34,942 nucleotides of DNA from Bacteroidaceae bacterium (GCA_017940185.1 JAGAZE010000014.1:1-34942), one strand, 5' to 3'; positions 16,455-23,780 are shown, counted from the first letter of the stretch. The notes: generated by a model from the sequence alone, not told the origin. Numbers and translations are program-made.

Positions 16455-17321
16455 ATGAAACTATCAGGACGTCGTGAGAGTAGTAATGTAGAAGATCGCC
16501 GTGGCATGAGCGGCGGTGCCATGGCTGGTGCCGGCGGCATTGGTGCCGTTATTGTCGGAGTGTTGATAGCGTTGCTCACCGGCGGCGACCCTTCCGAAGC
16601 GTTGCAGCAAATGGGCGGCCTGGGTGCTGGCAGCGGCACGCAGGTGGAAGGGCAATATGAGGGCACGCCCGAAGAAGAGGCACAGGTGCAATTCTGCAAG
16701 CAGGTGCTGGCTTCCACAGAGGATGTATGGGAAGAGGTATTCCAGAGCATGGGACGCCGCTATGAGCCACCAACGCTAGTGTTCTTCACTGGAAGCGTGC
16801 AGAGTGCCTGCGGCGGGGCCACAGCAGCCGTGGGTCCTTTCTACTGCTCGGGCGACAGAAAACTGTATATCGACTTGTCGTTTTTCCAGCAGATGGAGCA
16901 GCAGTTGCAGTCGGGCGGCGACTTTGCACGTGCCTATGTGATAGCCCACGAGGTAGGTCACCATGTGGAGCATCTGCTAGGCACGCTCGACAAGGCACAT
17001 GCACAGATGCAGCGGCTGAGCAAGACGCAGGCCAACCAAGTGAGCGTGAGGCTTGAGTTGCTTGCCGACTACTATGCCGGCGTGTGGGGACACTATGAGA
17101 ACAAGATGTTTGGTTCGCTGGAAGACGGCGACATTGAGGAGGCCATCAACTGTGCACAACACATTGGCGACAACTACCTGCAAGAGCGTTCGCAAGGCTA
17201 TTCACAGCCCGAGTCGTTCACCCACGGAACGAGTGCGCAACGCATGCGCTGGCTGAAGCGCGGCCTTCAGACGGGCGACATGCGCACCACAACATTCACG
17301 GGCGACTATTCTGACTTATAG
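16455..17321 (+). CDS. ypfJ: neutral zinc metallopeptidase (YpfJ family)
   Basis: 288 residues. An Arg-rich N-terminus precedes a Gly-rich single membrane segment (about 20-42), then the peptidase domain. The zinc site is HEVGH (His165, Glu166, His169) with a third ligand likely Glu201 in RLELLADYYAGVW. The CGGATAAVGPFYC and LYIDLSFF stretches are family signatures. It is expected to sit in the inner membrane with the catalytic part in the periplasm; the biological substrate of this family is not established. It has its own promoter and a terminator at 17362-17396. Confidence 0.93.
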   Translation: MKLSGRRESSNVEDRRGMSGGAMAGAGGIGAVIVGVLIALLTGGDPSEALQQMGGLGAGSGTQVEGQYEGTPEEEAQVQFCKQVLASTEDVWEEVFQSMGRRYEPPTLVFFTGSVQSACGGATAAVGPFYCSGDRKLYIDLSFFQQMEQQLQSGGDFARAYVIAHEVGHHVEHLLGTLDKAHAQMQRLSKTQANQVSVRLELLADYYAGVWGHYENKMFGSLEDGDIEEAINCAQHIGDNYLQERSQGYSQPESFTHGTSAQRMRWLKRGLQTGDMRTTTFTGDYSDL

Positions 17322-17361
17322 GTTCGAAGTGAAGTATTGACACACACACGCACACACACTA

Positions 17362-17396
17362 AGCGAGGCGCCTTTCATGGTGATGGGCGCCTCGCT
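17362..17396. terminator. bidirectional terminator hairpin
   Basis: AGCGAGGCGCC (17362-17372) pairs perfectly with GGCGCCTCGCT (17386-17396) around 13 bases. It lies between convergent genes ending at 17321 and 17426. A TTT lies in the loop, and there is no long T-run. Confidence 0.75.
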
Positions 17397-17425
17397 CTAT
17401 GATATGGGTACAGCATTGTCGGGGG

Positions 17426-17941
17426 CTACAATTTGCCCACCAGGGCTTCTATCTTAGCTTTTGTGGCATCGGTATGCTGTTCGTCATTTTTTGCCGTGAC
17501 GATGCCCGTGTCGGTAACACCCCAATAGTTGCATATATCGCGATACTCTGCCATGGCACCATCGTACACACCAGGGGAGTAGGAGGAGAGCAGGAGTGAC
17601 ATCTTGGTGACCTTTGCAGGCTTGTTGACGCAATACATGCGCTGCAGGGGAGCCTGTATCTGTGCATTTAGGGTGAAGTAGTAGATGGGCGATGCCAGCA
17701 CGAGCACGTCAGCCTCTGCCATCAAGGGATAGAGTTCCTGCATGTCGTCTTTCTGTATACATGCACCGTTGCCTTTATTGTGGCAATACTCGCATGCCAA
17801 GCAACCGGCAATCTTCTTATGTGACACGTTGCAGAGTGTCACCTGGTGTCCTGCCGTTTCAGCAGCCTGCTTGTAGACCTCTGCCATCCATGCGGTGCTA
17901 CCTTTGGCGCGGGGAGAGGATTGGAGAATGAGAATGTTCAT
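17426..17941 (-). CDS. flavodoxin-like NAD(P)H:FMN oxidoreductase
   Basis: 171 residues. It begins MNILILQSSPRAKGST, the FMN-binding start of the flavodoxin-like fold, followed by a CLACEYCHNKGNGACIQKDDM segment (about 47-67) and LVLASPIYYFT (about 80-90). This is the iron-sulfur-flavoprotein/NADPH-dependent FMN reductase group, with four cysteines in the insert. The start at 17941 is chosen because the fold begins there. It lies 42 bases after pdxT with no promoter seen, so it may be the last gene of the pdx unit; an FMN enzyme there could relate to redox steps of B6 vitamers, which is a guess. Confidence 0.83.
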   Translation of the reverse strand: MNILILQSSPRAKGSTAWMAEVYKQAAETAGHQVTLCNVSHKKIAGCLACEYCHNKGNGACIQKDDMQELYPLMAEADVLVLASPIYYFTLNAQIQAPLQRMYCVNKPAKVTKMSLLLSSYSPGVYDGAMAEYRDICNYWGVTDTGIVTAKNDEQHTDATKAKIEALVGKL

Positions 17942-17983
17942 AATGATAAATGAGTTGTGTGTGTGCTTGGGTGGAAGCAAGCA

Positions 17984-18577
17984 TCAGCCAATGCTGTTGA
18001 GAAAGAGTTGGTGGAGCGTGGTGTCGTCATCAAGTTCTGGATGGAATGCCGTGACTAGTTGGTGTCCTTGCCGTGCTGCCACGATATGTCCATCAATGGT
18101 GGCGAGCGCTTCAGCATCGCCATACACCCTATTTATATATGGTGCGCGTATGAACGTCATCGGCACTTGATACTGTTGTCCGTCAGCAGCTATTGCTGCC
18201 TCAGTGTGGAAGCTTCCCAGTTGTCGACCGTAGGCATTGCGCACCACCTCTATATCCATCGTTGCCAGTCGCGGGAACGGCGAGTGTGCAGCGTGTAGCT
18301 CATCTGCCATCTGTGTTGCCAGAAGTATGAGTCCTGCACATGTGCCGAAGACAGGCATGCCTGCCATGATGGCCTCGCGCACAGGCTGATAGAGACCGAG
18401 CTCGTGCATGAGTTTCAGCATGGTGGTGCTCTCTCCTCCAGGGAGAATGAGACCATCTTTGTGCTGTTGCCAATCAGACAACTGCCGTACCTCGAAGGTA
18501 TTGGCTCCGAGGCGTTGCAGCATGTGTTCGTGTTCGATGAAAGCCCCTTGCAGGGCCATTACAGCAATGCGTTTCAC
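17984..18577 (-). CDS. pdxT: PdxT, glutaminase subunit of PLP synthase
   Basis: 197 residues. Class I glutamine amidotransferase of the deoxyxylulose-independent vitamin B6 pathway. It shows LPGGEST (45-51), the catalytic Cys80 in [10 protein letters not shown] and the His179/Glu181 pair in FHPEL. It delivers ammonia from glutamine to PdxS. The start codon overlaps the pdxS stop by 4 bases, as expected for a coupled pair. Confidence 0.96.
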   Translation of the reverse strand: MKRIAVMALQGAFIEHEHMLQRLGANTFEVRQLSDWQQHKDGLILPGGESTTMLKLMHELGLYQPVREAIMAGMPVFGTCAGLILLATQMADELHAAHSPFPRLATMDIEVVRNAYGRQLGSFHTEAAIAADGQQYQVPMTFIRAPYINRVYGDAEALATIDGHIVAARQGHQLVTAFHPELDDDTTLHQLFLNSIG

Positions 18578-19449
18578 TGTCCGCGCTCCTCCATGATGAG
18601 TTTTATCTCCTGCTCGTTGATGCCCACCATGGCCTCGCCCAAGTCTTCAGACAACTCAGCCAGCATCTTCGCATCATTGTAGTTGGTTACGGCCTTTACT
18701 ATGGCCTGTGCTCGCTTGGCGGGATTGCCGCTCTTGAAGATGCCGCTTCCCACGAAAACACCTTCAGCACCGAGCTGCATCATGAGTGCTGCATCGGCGG
18801 GTGTTGCCACACCGCCAGCGGCGAAATTGACCACGGGCAGTTTGCCATTCTGATGCACGTAGAGCACCAGGTCGTAGGGTACCTGTAGTTGCTTGGCGGC
18901 CTCAAAGAGTTCGTCTTCTGCCATGGAGGTGATGCGTCGTATCTCCTGCTGCATCATACGCATGTGGCGCACTGCCTGTACCACATCGCCGGTGCCAGGT
19001 TCGCCCTTGGTGCGTATCATCGTGGCACCCTCAGCAATGCGGCGGAGCGCCTCGCCAAGGTTGCGCGCACCGCACACAAAGGGAACATCGAACTTGGTCT
19101 TGTCGATATGGTAGACATCATCGGCAGGCGAAAGCACCTCGCTCTCGTCAATGTAGTCAATCTCTATAGCCTGCAGTATCTGTGCCTCGGCAAAGTGTCC
19201 GATGCGGCACTTAGCCATCACAGGGATGGACACGGCTTCCTGTATGCCTTTAATCATCTTGGGGTCGCTCATGCGCGACACGCCTCCTGCTGCACGGATA
19301 TCGGCAGGGATACGCTCCAGCGCCATAACGGCACAAGCACCAGCTTCCTGGGCTATGCGTGCCTGCTCAGGGGTGGTGACGTCCATGATTACTCCGCCCT
19401 TAAGCATCTGGGCGAGATTGCGGTTGAGTTCTTGTCTAGACTGTTGCAT
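18574..19449 (-). CDS. pdxS: PdxS, PLP synthase lyase subunit
   Basis: 291 residues, full length. It condenses ribose 5-phosphate, glyceraldehyde 3-phosphate and ammonia into pyridoxal 5'-phosphate. Key residues: Asp23 (VIMDV), Lys80 (MAKCRIGHF) and Lys148 (RTKGEPGTG), with the phosphate-binding GSGIF near the C-terminus. A candidate promoter lies at 19545-19576. It is followed by pdxT with a 4-base overlap. Confidence 0.97.
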   Translation of the reverse strand: MQQSRQELNRNLAQMLKGGVIMDVTTPEQARIAQEAGACAVMALERIPADIRAAGGVSRMSDPKMIKGIQEAVSIPVMAKCRIGHFAEAQILQAIEIDYIDESEVLSPADDVYHIDKTKFDVPFVCGARNLGEALRRIAEGATMIRTKGEPGTGDVVQAVRHMRMMQQEIRRITSMAEDELFEAAKQLQVPYDLVLYVHQNGKLPVVNFAAGGVATPADAALMMQLGAEGVFVGSGIFKSGNPAKRAQAIVKAVTNYNDAKMLAELSEDLGEAMVGINEQEIKLIMEERGQ

Positions 19450-19544
19450 GATATAATTATATTAATAGGTATTGATAAATGATCGTGGGCAGACACGGGG
19501 ATAGATGTTGCCACGCAGACGGCAAAGGAACACATAACTGTGGA

Positions 19545-19576
19545 GAAAGGTACGGGCTGGTTCGCAAAACGACAAA
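19545..19576 (-). promoter_or_regulatory. candidate pdxST promoter
   Basis: On the minus strand TTTG (19576-19573) is followed by 20 bases and TACCTTTC (19552-19545), one base off TAnnTTTG. A leader of about 90 bases precedes the pdxS ATG. The imperfect -7 box is compatible with a promoter that needs an activator. No other signal is seen in 19450-19616. Confidence 0.45.
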
Positions 19577-19616
19577 GAAAAGCGTGGTTTCGACAAGAAC
19601 ACCGGTAAGAAAGCGG

Positions 19617-20405
19617 CTATTGTCGGTCGTCATGCAGCAGTTTGTGAGCCATCTGCTTGCGCTGCTTGCGCCGCAACAGGTGATGGCGCTGCCGGGCGAA
19701 GACATACATGCAATGGTCGAAATCTATCCCCTTGCTCTCTGCATAAAGCGACAGAAAGTCAACGGCATCTTGATAGCTGCGGCAGAACTGCGAATACATC
19801 TTCATGGTACTCTTTAGGGTGGGTGTGCGCCCAAAGCGCATGCGGTTGATGTCGACCAATTGGAAGTGGAAACGGCCTTCACGCTGCTCTACGATGATGT
19901 TGGCATGGTTAAAGTCACCCGGGCATATGCAGTGCTGCTCCAGATGGATGACATACTTTGTGAGTGCTGTTCGTAGCTGCTGCATCGTTGTCGCTGCCTC
20001 GCCGTCACCTTGTGCCGCTTGGTTACGCAGGCAGGCATAGAGTTCGCTGAACGGTGTCCCTTTAGCTTGTTCCGACACCAACCATGAGCGGGCAAATCGG
20101 CAGCCGCGACGCTCCTCCATATAGGCTATGGGTTGCGGCGTGGCAATGCCTGCCTGCAACAATCGCATGCCATATTCATAGGCACGGCGCGCCTTCGACT
20201 TGCGCAGCAGTCCGTAGACCCATCGATTGAGAGCGTTGGGCGTGCGAAAGCGCTTCACCACGACGCACTGTCTGTCGGCAGCAACCACGCGCTCCACCAC
20301 ATTGCGACGATGGCAATACACGTGCTGAGGAGTGTATGTTCCTGCCACGATGCGCTCAAGCAATGGGCGCAAGGAAGCAAACGAAGGACTGACCACCATC
20401 TTCAT
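19617..20405 (-). CDS. Kdo/WaaP-type lipopolysaccharide kinase-like protein
   Basis: 262 residues with the protein-kinase-like fold of LPS core kinases. The ATP-binding Lys is likely Lys51 (VVKRFR), the catalytic loop is PGDFNHANII (Asp164, Asn169) and the metal Asp is Asp185 in LVDINRMRFG. A His normally seen just before the catalytic Asp is not in the usual place. It would phosphorylate Kdo or heptose in the LPS inner core at the cytoplasmic face. Its ATG overlaps the stop of the ThiD-AraC fusion gene by 4 bases, so the two are co-translated even though their roles look unrelated. Confidence 0.85.
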   Translation of the reverse strand: MKMVVSPSFASLRPLLERIVAGTYTPQHVYCHRRNVVERVVAADRQCVVVKRFRTPNALNRWVYGLLRKSKARRAYEYGMRLLQAGIATPQPIAYMEERRGCRFARSWLVSEQAKGTPFSELYACLRNQAAQGDGEAATTMQQLRTALTKYVIHLEQHCICPGDFNHANIIVEQREGRFHFQLVDINRMRFGRTPTLKSTMKMYSQFCRSYQDAVDFLSLYAESKGIDFDHCMYVFARQRHHLLRRKQRKQMAHKLLHDDRQ

Positions 20406-21295
20406 GGCAAGCGCTCCTTTCTATATTGTGACGGGGTGGTGCCGGTCATTTTTTTAAAAAACTTGGTGAGATGCGCCTGCGAGCTGTATCCCAGCGCTGC
20501 CGCTATCTGCTGCATGCTCTGCTGCGTTGTGGCCAGTTGCACTTGGGTCTGTCTAAGCAACTGCTCGTCAATAATGGTCTTTGGCGCCTTGCCTGCTACG
20601 CGCCGACACACCTGTCCTAAATACCGAGTCGACACATTCAATCTACTGGCATAGTAGGCCACGTCGCTGTGGGCATAGAGGTGTGACGATAGCTGGCTAA
20701 GAAAGTCGTTGTAGAGCATGCTGCTTCTTGATGTCAGGCCCATGGAGCGTACCACGAGCGTGTCCACATAGTCGTTGGCATGTGCTATGGCCAGAGGTAG
20801 CGGCTGTCCCTGATTGAGAAACACGCACACCGCACTTGCCATAGCGTTTGACAACCCGTGCATAGGCGTATGCCCCTGCTGGCGCTGTTCCACCACATAG
20901 GTGCATAGCGGCAACAAGCGCTCCACAATCATCTGCCGCAGCGACAACGGCACCAGCGCCTCACCGCGCGAGGAGAGAAACACAGGGTCGTAGACCACAT
21001 GGCGCGGACGATGGCGTTGCAGGCTGTCGACCACAGCATTGAGCACTGCCTGCGAGCGTATGAGCCCCACCTTCACCACATCGGGAGCCACATCGTTGAA
21101 GATAGCCTCCATTTGCCCCTCTACAATAGATGCCGGCACATCAAAAAATTCCTGTATGCCCAGAGTGGTCTGTACCGTCAGACAGGTCAATGCCGTAGCA
21201 GCCGTGGCACCGAGTGAAGCCATGGTACGCACATCAGCCTGAATGCCCGAAAGACCGGTGGAGTCGGAACCCGTGATGGTGAGAATGGGAGACAT
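20402..21295 (-). CDS. ThiD-like domain fused to AraC-type DNA-binding domain
   Basis: 297 residues. Residues 1-135 follow the N-terminal half of HMP/HMP-P kinase ThiD: LTITGSDSTGLSGIQADVRT (5-24), LTVQTTLGIQ (39-48), VVKVGLIRS (73-81) and VVYDPVFLSSRGEAL (100-114). About 70 residues that normally carry the ATP site are missing, and the HGTGCT loop with its catalytic Cys is replaced by HGLSNA (146-151). Residues ~200-297 form a two-helix-turn-helix AraC/XylS domain (VAYYASRLNVSTRYLGQVCR and IAAALGYSSQAHLTKFFKK). I infer a one-component regulator in which a dead kinase pocket senses a pyrimidine or B6 vitamer. ATG 21295 is chosen because similarity starts there and a TACCTTTG box lies upstream. 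pdxST lies downstream on the same strand. Confidence 0.88.
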   Translation of the reverse strand: MSPILTITGSDSTGLSGIQADVRTMASLGATAATALTCLTVQTTLGIQEFFDVPASIVEGQMEAIFNDVAPDVVKVGLIRSQAVLNAVVDSLQRHRPRHVVYDPVFLSSRGEALVPLSLRQMIVERLLPLCTYVVEQRQQGHTPMHGLSNAMASAVCVFLNQGQPLPLAIAHANDYVDTLVVRSMGLTSRSSMLYNDFLSQLSSHLYAHSDVAYYASRLNVSTRYLGQVCRRVAGKAPKTIIDEQLLRQTQVQLATTQQSMQQIAAALGYSSQAHLTKFFKKMTGTTPSQYRKERLP

Positions 21296-21366
21296 GAGCA
21301 AAAAGAGGTAAGAGGTGAAAAGGATGGAGACAACCATACTAGGGCAGATGACCAACATCGCCGATA

Positions 21367-21374
21367 CAAAGGTA
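21367..21374 (-). promoter_or_regulatory. -7 box TACCTTTG for the ThiD-AraC gene
   Basis: CAAAGGTA on the plus strand reads TACCTTTG on the minus strand, 71 bases upstream of the start at 21295. A TTG is 25 bases further upstream (21400-21402), slightly too far. The ~65-base leader shows no thiamin riboswitch motif. Confidence 0.55.
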
Positions 21375-21444
21375 ATACCTAATTTCGCATCTTGAGAGGC
21401 AACATTTATATTTTTCCGCTCCATGGCATTTTTTTGCCAGAAAA

Positions 21445-21476
21445 TTTGCACACTCGCTGACAGAGTACTATCTTTG
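21445..21476 (+). promoter_or_regulatory. strong consensus promoter
   Basis: TTTG (21445-21448), 20 bases, TATCTTTG (21469-21476): both Bacteroidetes elements at ideal spacing. It drives the small secreted-protein gene at 21500 and is divergent from the ThiD-AraC promoter. Confidence 0.75.
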
Positions 21477-21499
21477 CAGCGAATAAATGTGTACCTATC

Positions 21500-21808
21500 A
21501 TGACGAAACGTATACTCATATCGCTTTTCTCGCTGACGCTGCTCTTCGGCATGCCCTGCCTGCAGAGTGCTGGCGCAGCAGTTGAAATTGTGGACAACGA
21601 CTTCAATAACATCAACGTAACCATGAACGAAAACACGTTGCATGTCACTGGGGCCGCCGGACAAGTGATGCACATCTACAATGTGACAGGACTGCGCGTG
21701 ATGAGCATCAGGGTGGAAGGAGCCGACAAAAGCTACGAGCTCAACCTGCCCAAAGGATGCTACATCGTTAAGATAGGTAAGTTTGTAAGAAAAATATCTA
21801 TACGTTAG
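21500..21808 (+). CDS. small secreted protein made of a T9SS-like C-terminal domain
   Basis: 102 residues. A signal peptide (about 1-26, ending SAGA-AV) is followed by only ~76 residues, most of which look like the type A sorting/secretion domain usually found at the end of large secreted proteins: LHVTGAAGQVMHIYNVTGL, then a SYELNLPKGCYIVKIGK stretch. There is no passenger domain. It could be a stand-alone adaptor or the remnant of a larger gene. It has a strong promoter and a terminator at 21842-21890, so it is expressed as a single unit, apart from possible readthrough into the sigma gene. Confidence 0.8.
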   Translation: MTKRILISLFSLTLLFGMPCLQSAGAAVEIVDNDFNNINVTMNENTLHVTGAAGQVMHIYNVTGLRVMSIRVEGADKSYELNLPKGCYIVKIGKFVRKISIR

Positions 21809-21841
21809 CACCACTCACTCACTCCACATAATCACATGTAT

Positions 21842-21890
21842 AGGCACAACATGTAAGCCGATGAAGGATGACATGTAGTGCCTTTTTCTT
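21842..21890 (+). terminator. terminator hairpin just before the sigma factor gene
   Basis: AGGCACAACATGT (21842-21854) pairs with ACATGTAGTGCCT (21871-21883), one A-A mismatch, 16-base loop, followed by TTTTCTTT. The next ATG is at 21907, only 24 bases past the stem, and there is no promoter between. The sigma gene must then be reached by readthrough or from a promoter inside the loop region, so this may be an attenuator. Confidence 0.75.
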
Positions 21891-21906
21891 TCCTCCGCCT
21901 TCCGCC

Positions 21907-22458
21907 ATGGCCTTTGCCCACAACGACGACAAAAAGATAGCACAACTGCTCAGCTCACCCCACACGCTGCGCAAGGGCTTCGAGATGATGGTGCACTGCT
22001 ACAGCCGGCCACTCTACTGGAAGATCAGAAGCATAGTACTGGTGCACGAAGATGCTGACGACGTGCTGCAAAACACGTGGATAAAAGCTTGGAAAAACAT
22101 CAACACCTTTGAAGGAAAGTCAAAACTCTCCACCTGGCTCTATCGCATAGCCGTGAACGAAGCCCTCGATATGCTGAGACGAAAAAAGACACAGGCACAG
22201 CAACAGGGTGACGAACCGCTCACTACGGCGGCACAACTCATGGCCGACCCGCTCTTCGACGGCGACAGGGCAGAGGCATTGCTCAGAGAAGCCATCAACA
22301 CACTGCCCAACGTGCAGAGAATGGTATTCAACATGAGATACTTCGACAACATGAAGTACAGCGAAATAAGCCAAATCCTCAACACCAGCGAAGGAGCACT
22401 GAAGGCGTCCTACCACATAGCAGCAAAAAAAGTGAGCGACTATGTGTTGACGCATTAA
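21907..22458 (+). CDS. ECF-type RNA polymerase sigma factor
   Basis: 183 residues. Region 2 spans about 25-93 (VHEDADDVLQNTWIKAWKN and LSTWLYRIAVNEALDMLRRK); region 4 spans about 125-180 (LPNVQRMVFNMRYFDNMKYSEIS, NTSEGALKASYHIAAKKV). This is the group IV/ECF type. It would direct polymerase to an envelope-stress or nutrient regulon with its downstream partners. ATG 21907 is used because the upstream ATG at 21868 lies inside the terminator hairpin. Confidence 0.92.
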   Translation: MAFAHNDDKKIAQLLSSPHTLRKGFEMMVHCYSRPLYWKIRSIVLVHEDADDVLQNTWIKAWKNINTFEGKSKLSTWLYRIAVNEALDMLRRKKTQAQQQGDEPLTTAAQLMADPLFDGDRAEALLREAINTLPNVQRMVFNMRYFDNMKYSEISQILNTSEGALKASYHIAAKKVSDYVLTH

Positions 22459-22537
22459 ACTTTCGCACACTACCCTACGTCAAACAAACAGAACAATAAC
22501 AACCCGCACCACTACGCCATAACGCTTTACAAAACCC

Positions 22538-22885
22538 ATGACACCACATAAGCAGTCGGCAGAACACATTTTCAGTGTACCACCACACTACTTCGACACG
22601 CTGGAAGAGCGCATCCTCAGCAACACCGCTAAGGCAATGCTGCCAGCACAACCTGCCACCCCCCCGCACAAACTCACACTGCGCCATACACTCCGCCGAC
22701 GTATGGCAGTAGCGGCAGTGGCTGTAGGAATAATAACCACCATAGGATTGCGACTCTCAACACCCACCACCCACCACAACAACAACGCAAGCAACAATAC
22801 GGGCAACGACAACACCATAGAGACAATGATCGACTACGTGATGTACGACGACAACGACCTCTACGCCTACCTGCTCGACAACTAA
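22538..22885 (+). CDS. candidate membrane anti-sigma or regulator protein
   Basis: 115 residues. It opens with a VPPHYFDTLEERI motif (14-26), common in small Bacteroidetes proteins encoded right after ECF sigma genes, then one membrane segment (about 56-73) after a basic stretch RHTLRRR, and an acidic Asn/Asp-rich C-terminal part. The N-terminus would lie in the cytoplasm where it could hold the sigma factor. It lacks the ZAS zinc motif of classical anti-sigma factors. It lies 79 bases after the sigma gene and 17 before the Spy-like gene. Confidence 0.7.
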   Translation: MTPHKQSAEHIFSVPPHYFDTLEERILSNTAKAMLPAQPATPPHKLTLRHTLRRRMAVAAVAVGIITTIGLRLSTPTTHHNNNASNNTGNDNTIETMIDYVMYDDNDLYAYLLDN

Positions 22886-22902
22886 TCCCTTTACCCTACC
22901 CC

Positions 22903-23322
22903 ATGCTACGCTACACACTCACACTACTACTGCTCACCGCCACACTCTGCCTGCATGCACAGCGCGAACGCTTCAACCCAGAACAGTTTGAAGCACGTCT
23001 CACACAACATGTCGTGGAAGCAGCCAATTTCACACAGCAAGAAGCAGCCCTCTACACGGCAATACACCGAGAGATGCACGGAAAACAGCTCGTGCTCTTC
23101 AAGCGTATAAGACAATACCACCACAGCAACGAAACCGACCCTAAAAGGTGCAAACACATTGTGCAAGAAGTAGACAAACTGGAACTGCAACTTAAGCAAC
23201 TGCAACAAACCTATCATAATAAGCTGCTCAGCCGACTTCCAGCCGACAAGGTGTATCTCGCATTAAAAGCCGAAGCACAGTTCCATCGCAAGTCGTTCAA
23301 AAAAGCAGCGGCACGACGATAA
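22903..23322 (+). CDS. Spy/CpxP-like periplasmic protein
   Basis: 139 residues with a signal peptide (cleavage near LHA-QR, residue ~19), then an all-helical, highly charged body (FNPEQFEARLTQHVVEAANFTQQEAAL.. in several helices and LELQLKQLQQTYHNKLL) ending in a basic tail. The layout matches LTXXQ/Spy-type periplasmic chaperones. As the third gene of a sigma/anti-sigma unit it may be the periplasmic sensor or effector of that response. Prophage debris begins directly after its stop. Confidence 0.75.
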   Translation: MLRYTLTLLLLTATLCLHAQRERFNPEQFEARLTQHVVEAANFTQQEAALYTAIHREMHGKQLVLFKRIRQYHHSNETDPKRCKHIVQEVDKLELQLKQLQQTYHNKLLSRLPADKVYLALKAEAQFHRKSFKKAAARR

Positions 23323-23329
23323 CACTTAG

Positions 23330-23507
23330 ACATCACATACAGAGATGCCCACTGATTCATGTCAAACAAAGCGTTACGCAGGTGGTTAGACGCATTACGC
23401 ACTTCCTCAAGACTATCTGCAAGGTGTAGCGAGTCCGCTGTAGCACTGACAATCTTTTCCTTACCGTCTACCTGGAGTCGGATTCTGAAGGTTACATCTT
23501 TTGCCAT
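23330..23507 (-). pseudogene. N-terminal fragment of a phage tape-measure protein
   Basis: From the ATG at 23507 about 58 residues read MAKDVTFRIRLQVDGKEKIV.. then SLEEVRNASNHLRNALFDMNQW. This is the typical opening of Bacteroidales phage tail tape-measure proteins, which are usually over 800 residues long. After about 23340 the frame runs into sequence antisense to the Spy-like gene, so the rest is deleted. The first 50 or so codons are intact. Confidence 0.55.
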
Positions 23508-23547
23508 ATTTGTTTTGTAGTTTGAAAAGTTTACCTACCCTTGTCAC

Positions 23548-23706
23548 ATGTTAATGCTTTTACTTAAAATCATAGTTTATCTGATAGTTTTCCTCTTTTT
23601 TGGAGCAGCAATCTACCTTATTATCGGTATTTTCTATCTGATTTTTAGAAATGAAGATAAGATGGAGACTCGTGACGATATCATGCGCGGTATGGGCTAT
23701 TGGTAG
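23548..23706 (+). CDS. 52-residue single-span membrane peptide
   Basis: ATG 23548 (or 23554) opens a frame with an N-terminal hydrophobic stretch of about 30 residues (IIVYLIVFLFFGAAIYLIIG) and a charged tail (RNEDKMETRDD..), ending at TAG 23704-23706. Base use is AT-rich, unlike host genes. A good terminator follows at 23753-23780, which supports a real transcription unit. The family is unknown; it may be a phage or accessory small membrane protein. Confidence 0.55.
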   Translation: MLMLLLKIIVYLIVFLFFGAAIYLIIGIFYLIFRNEDKMETRDDIMRGMGYW

Positions 23707-23752
23707 GCAGCCCTCCCATCATTCTGCTGCCATCAGCAACATGATCAGTCAT

Positions 23753-23780
23753 AGCACTCCCCTCGGGGCAGTGCTTTTTT
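23753..23780 (+). terminator. rho-independent terminator
   Basis: AGCACTCCCC (23753-23762), TC loop, GGGGCAGTGCT (23765-23775; one C bulge), then a run of six T. It ends the unit of the 52-residue peptide and touches the stop codon of the convergent HNH fragment. Confidence 0.75.

Noticed and set aside
21296-21366. Thiamin (TPP) riboswitch before the ThiD-like gene
   Set aside because: The leader is only about 65 bases and lacks the CTGAGA and related conserved core segments.
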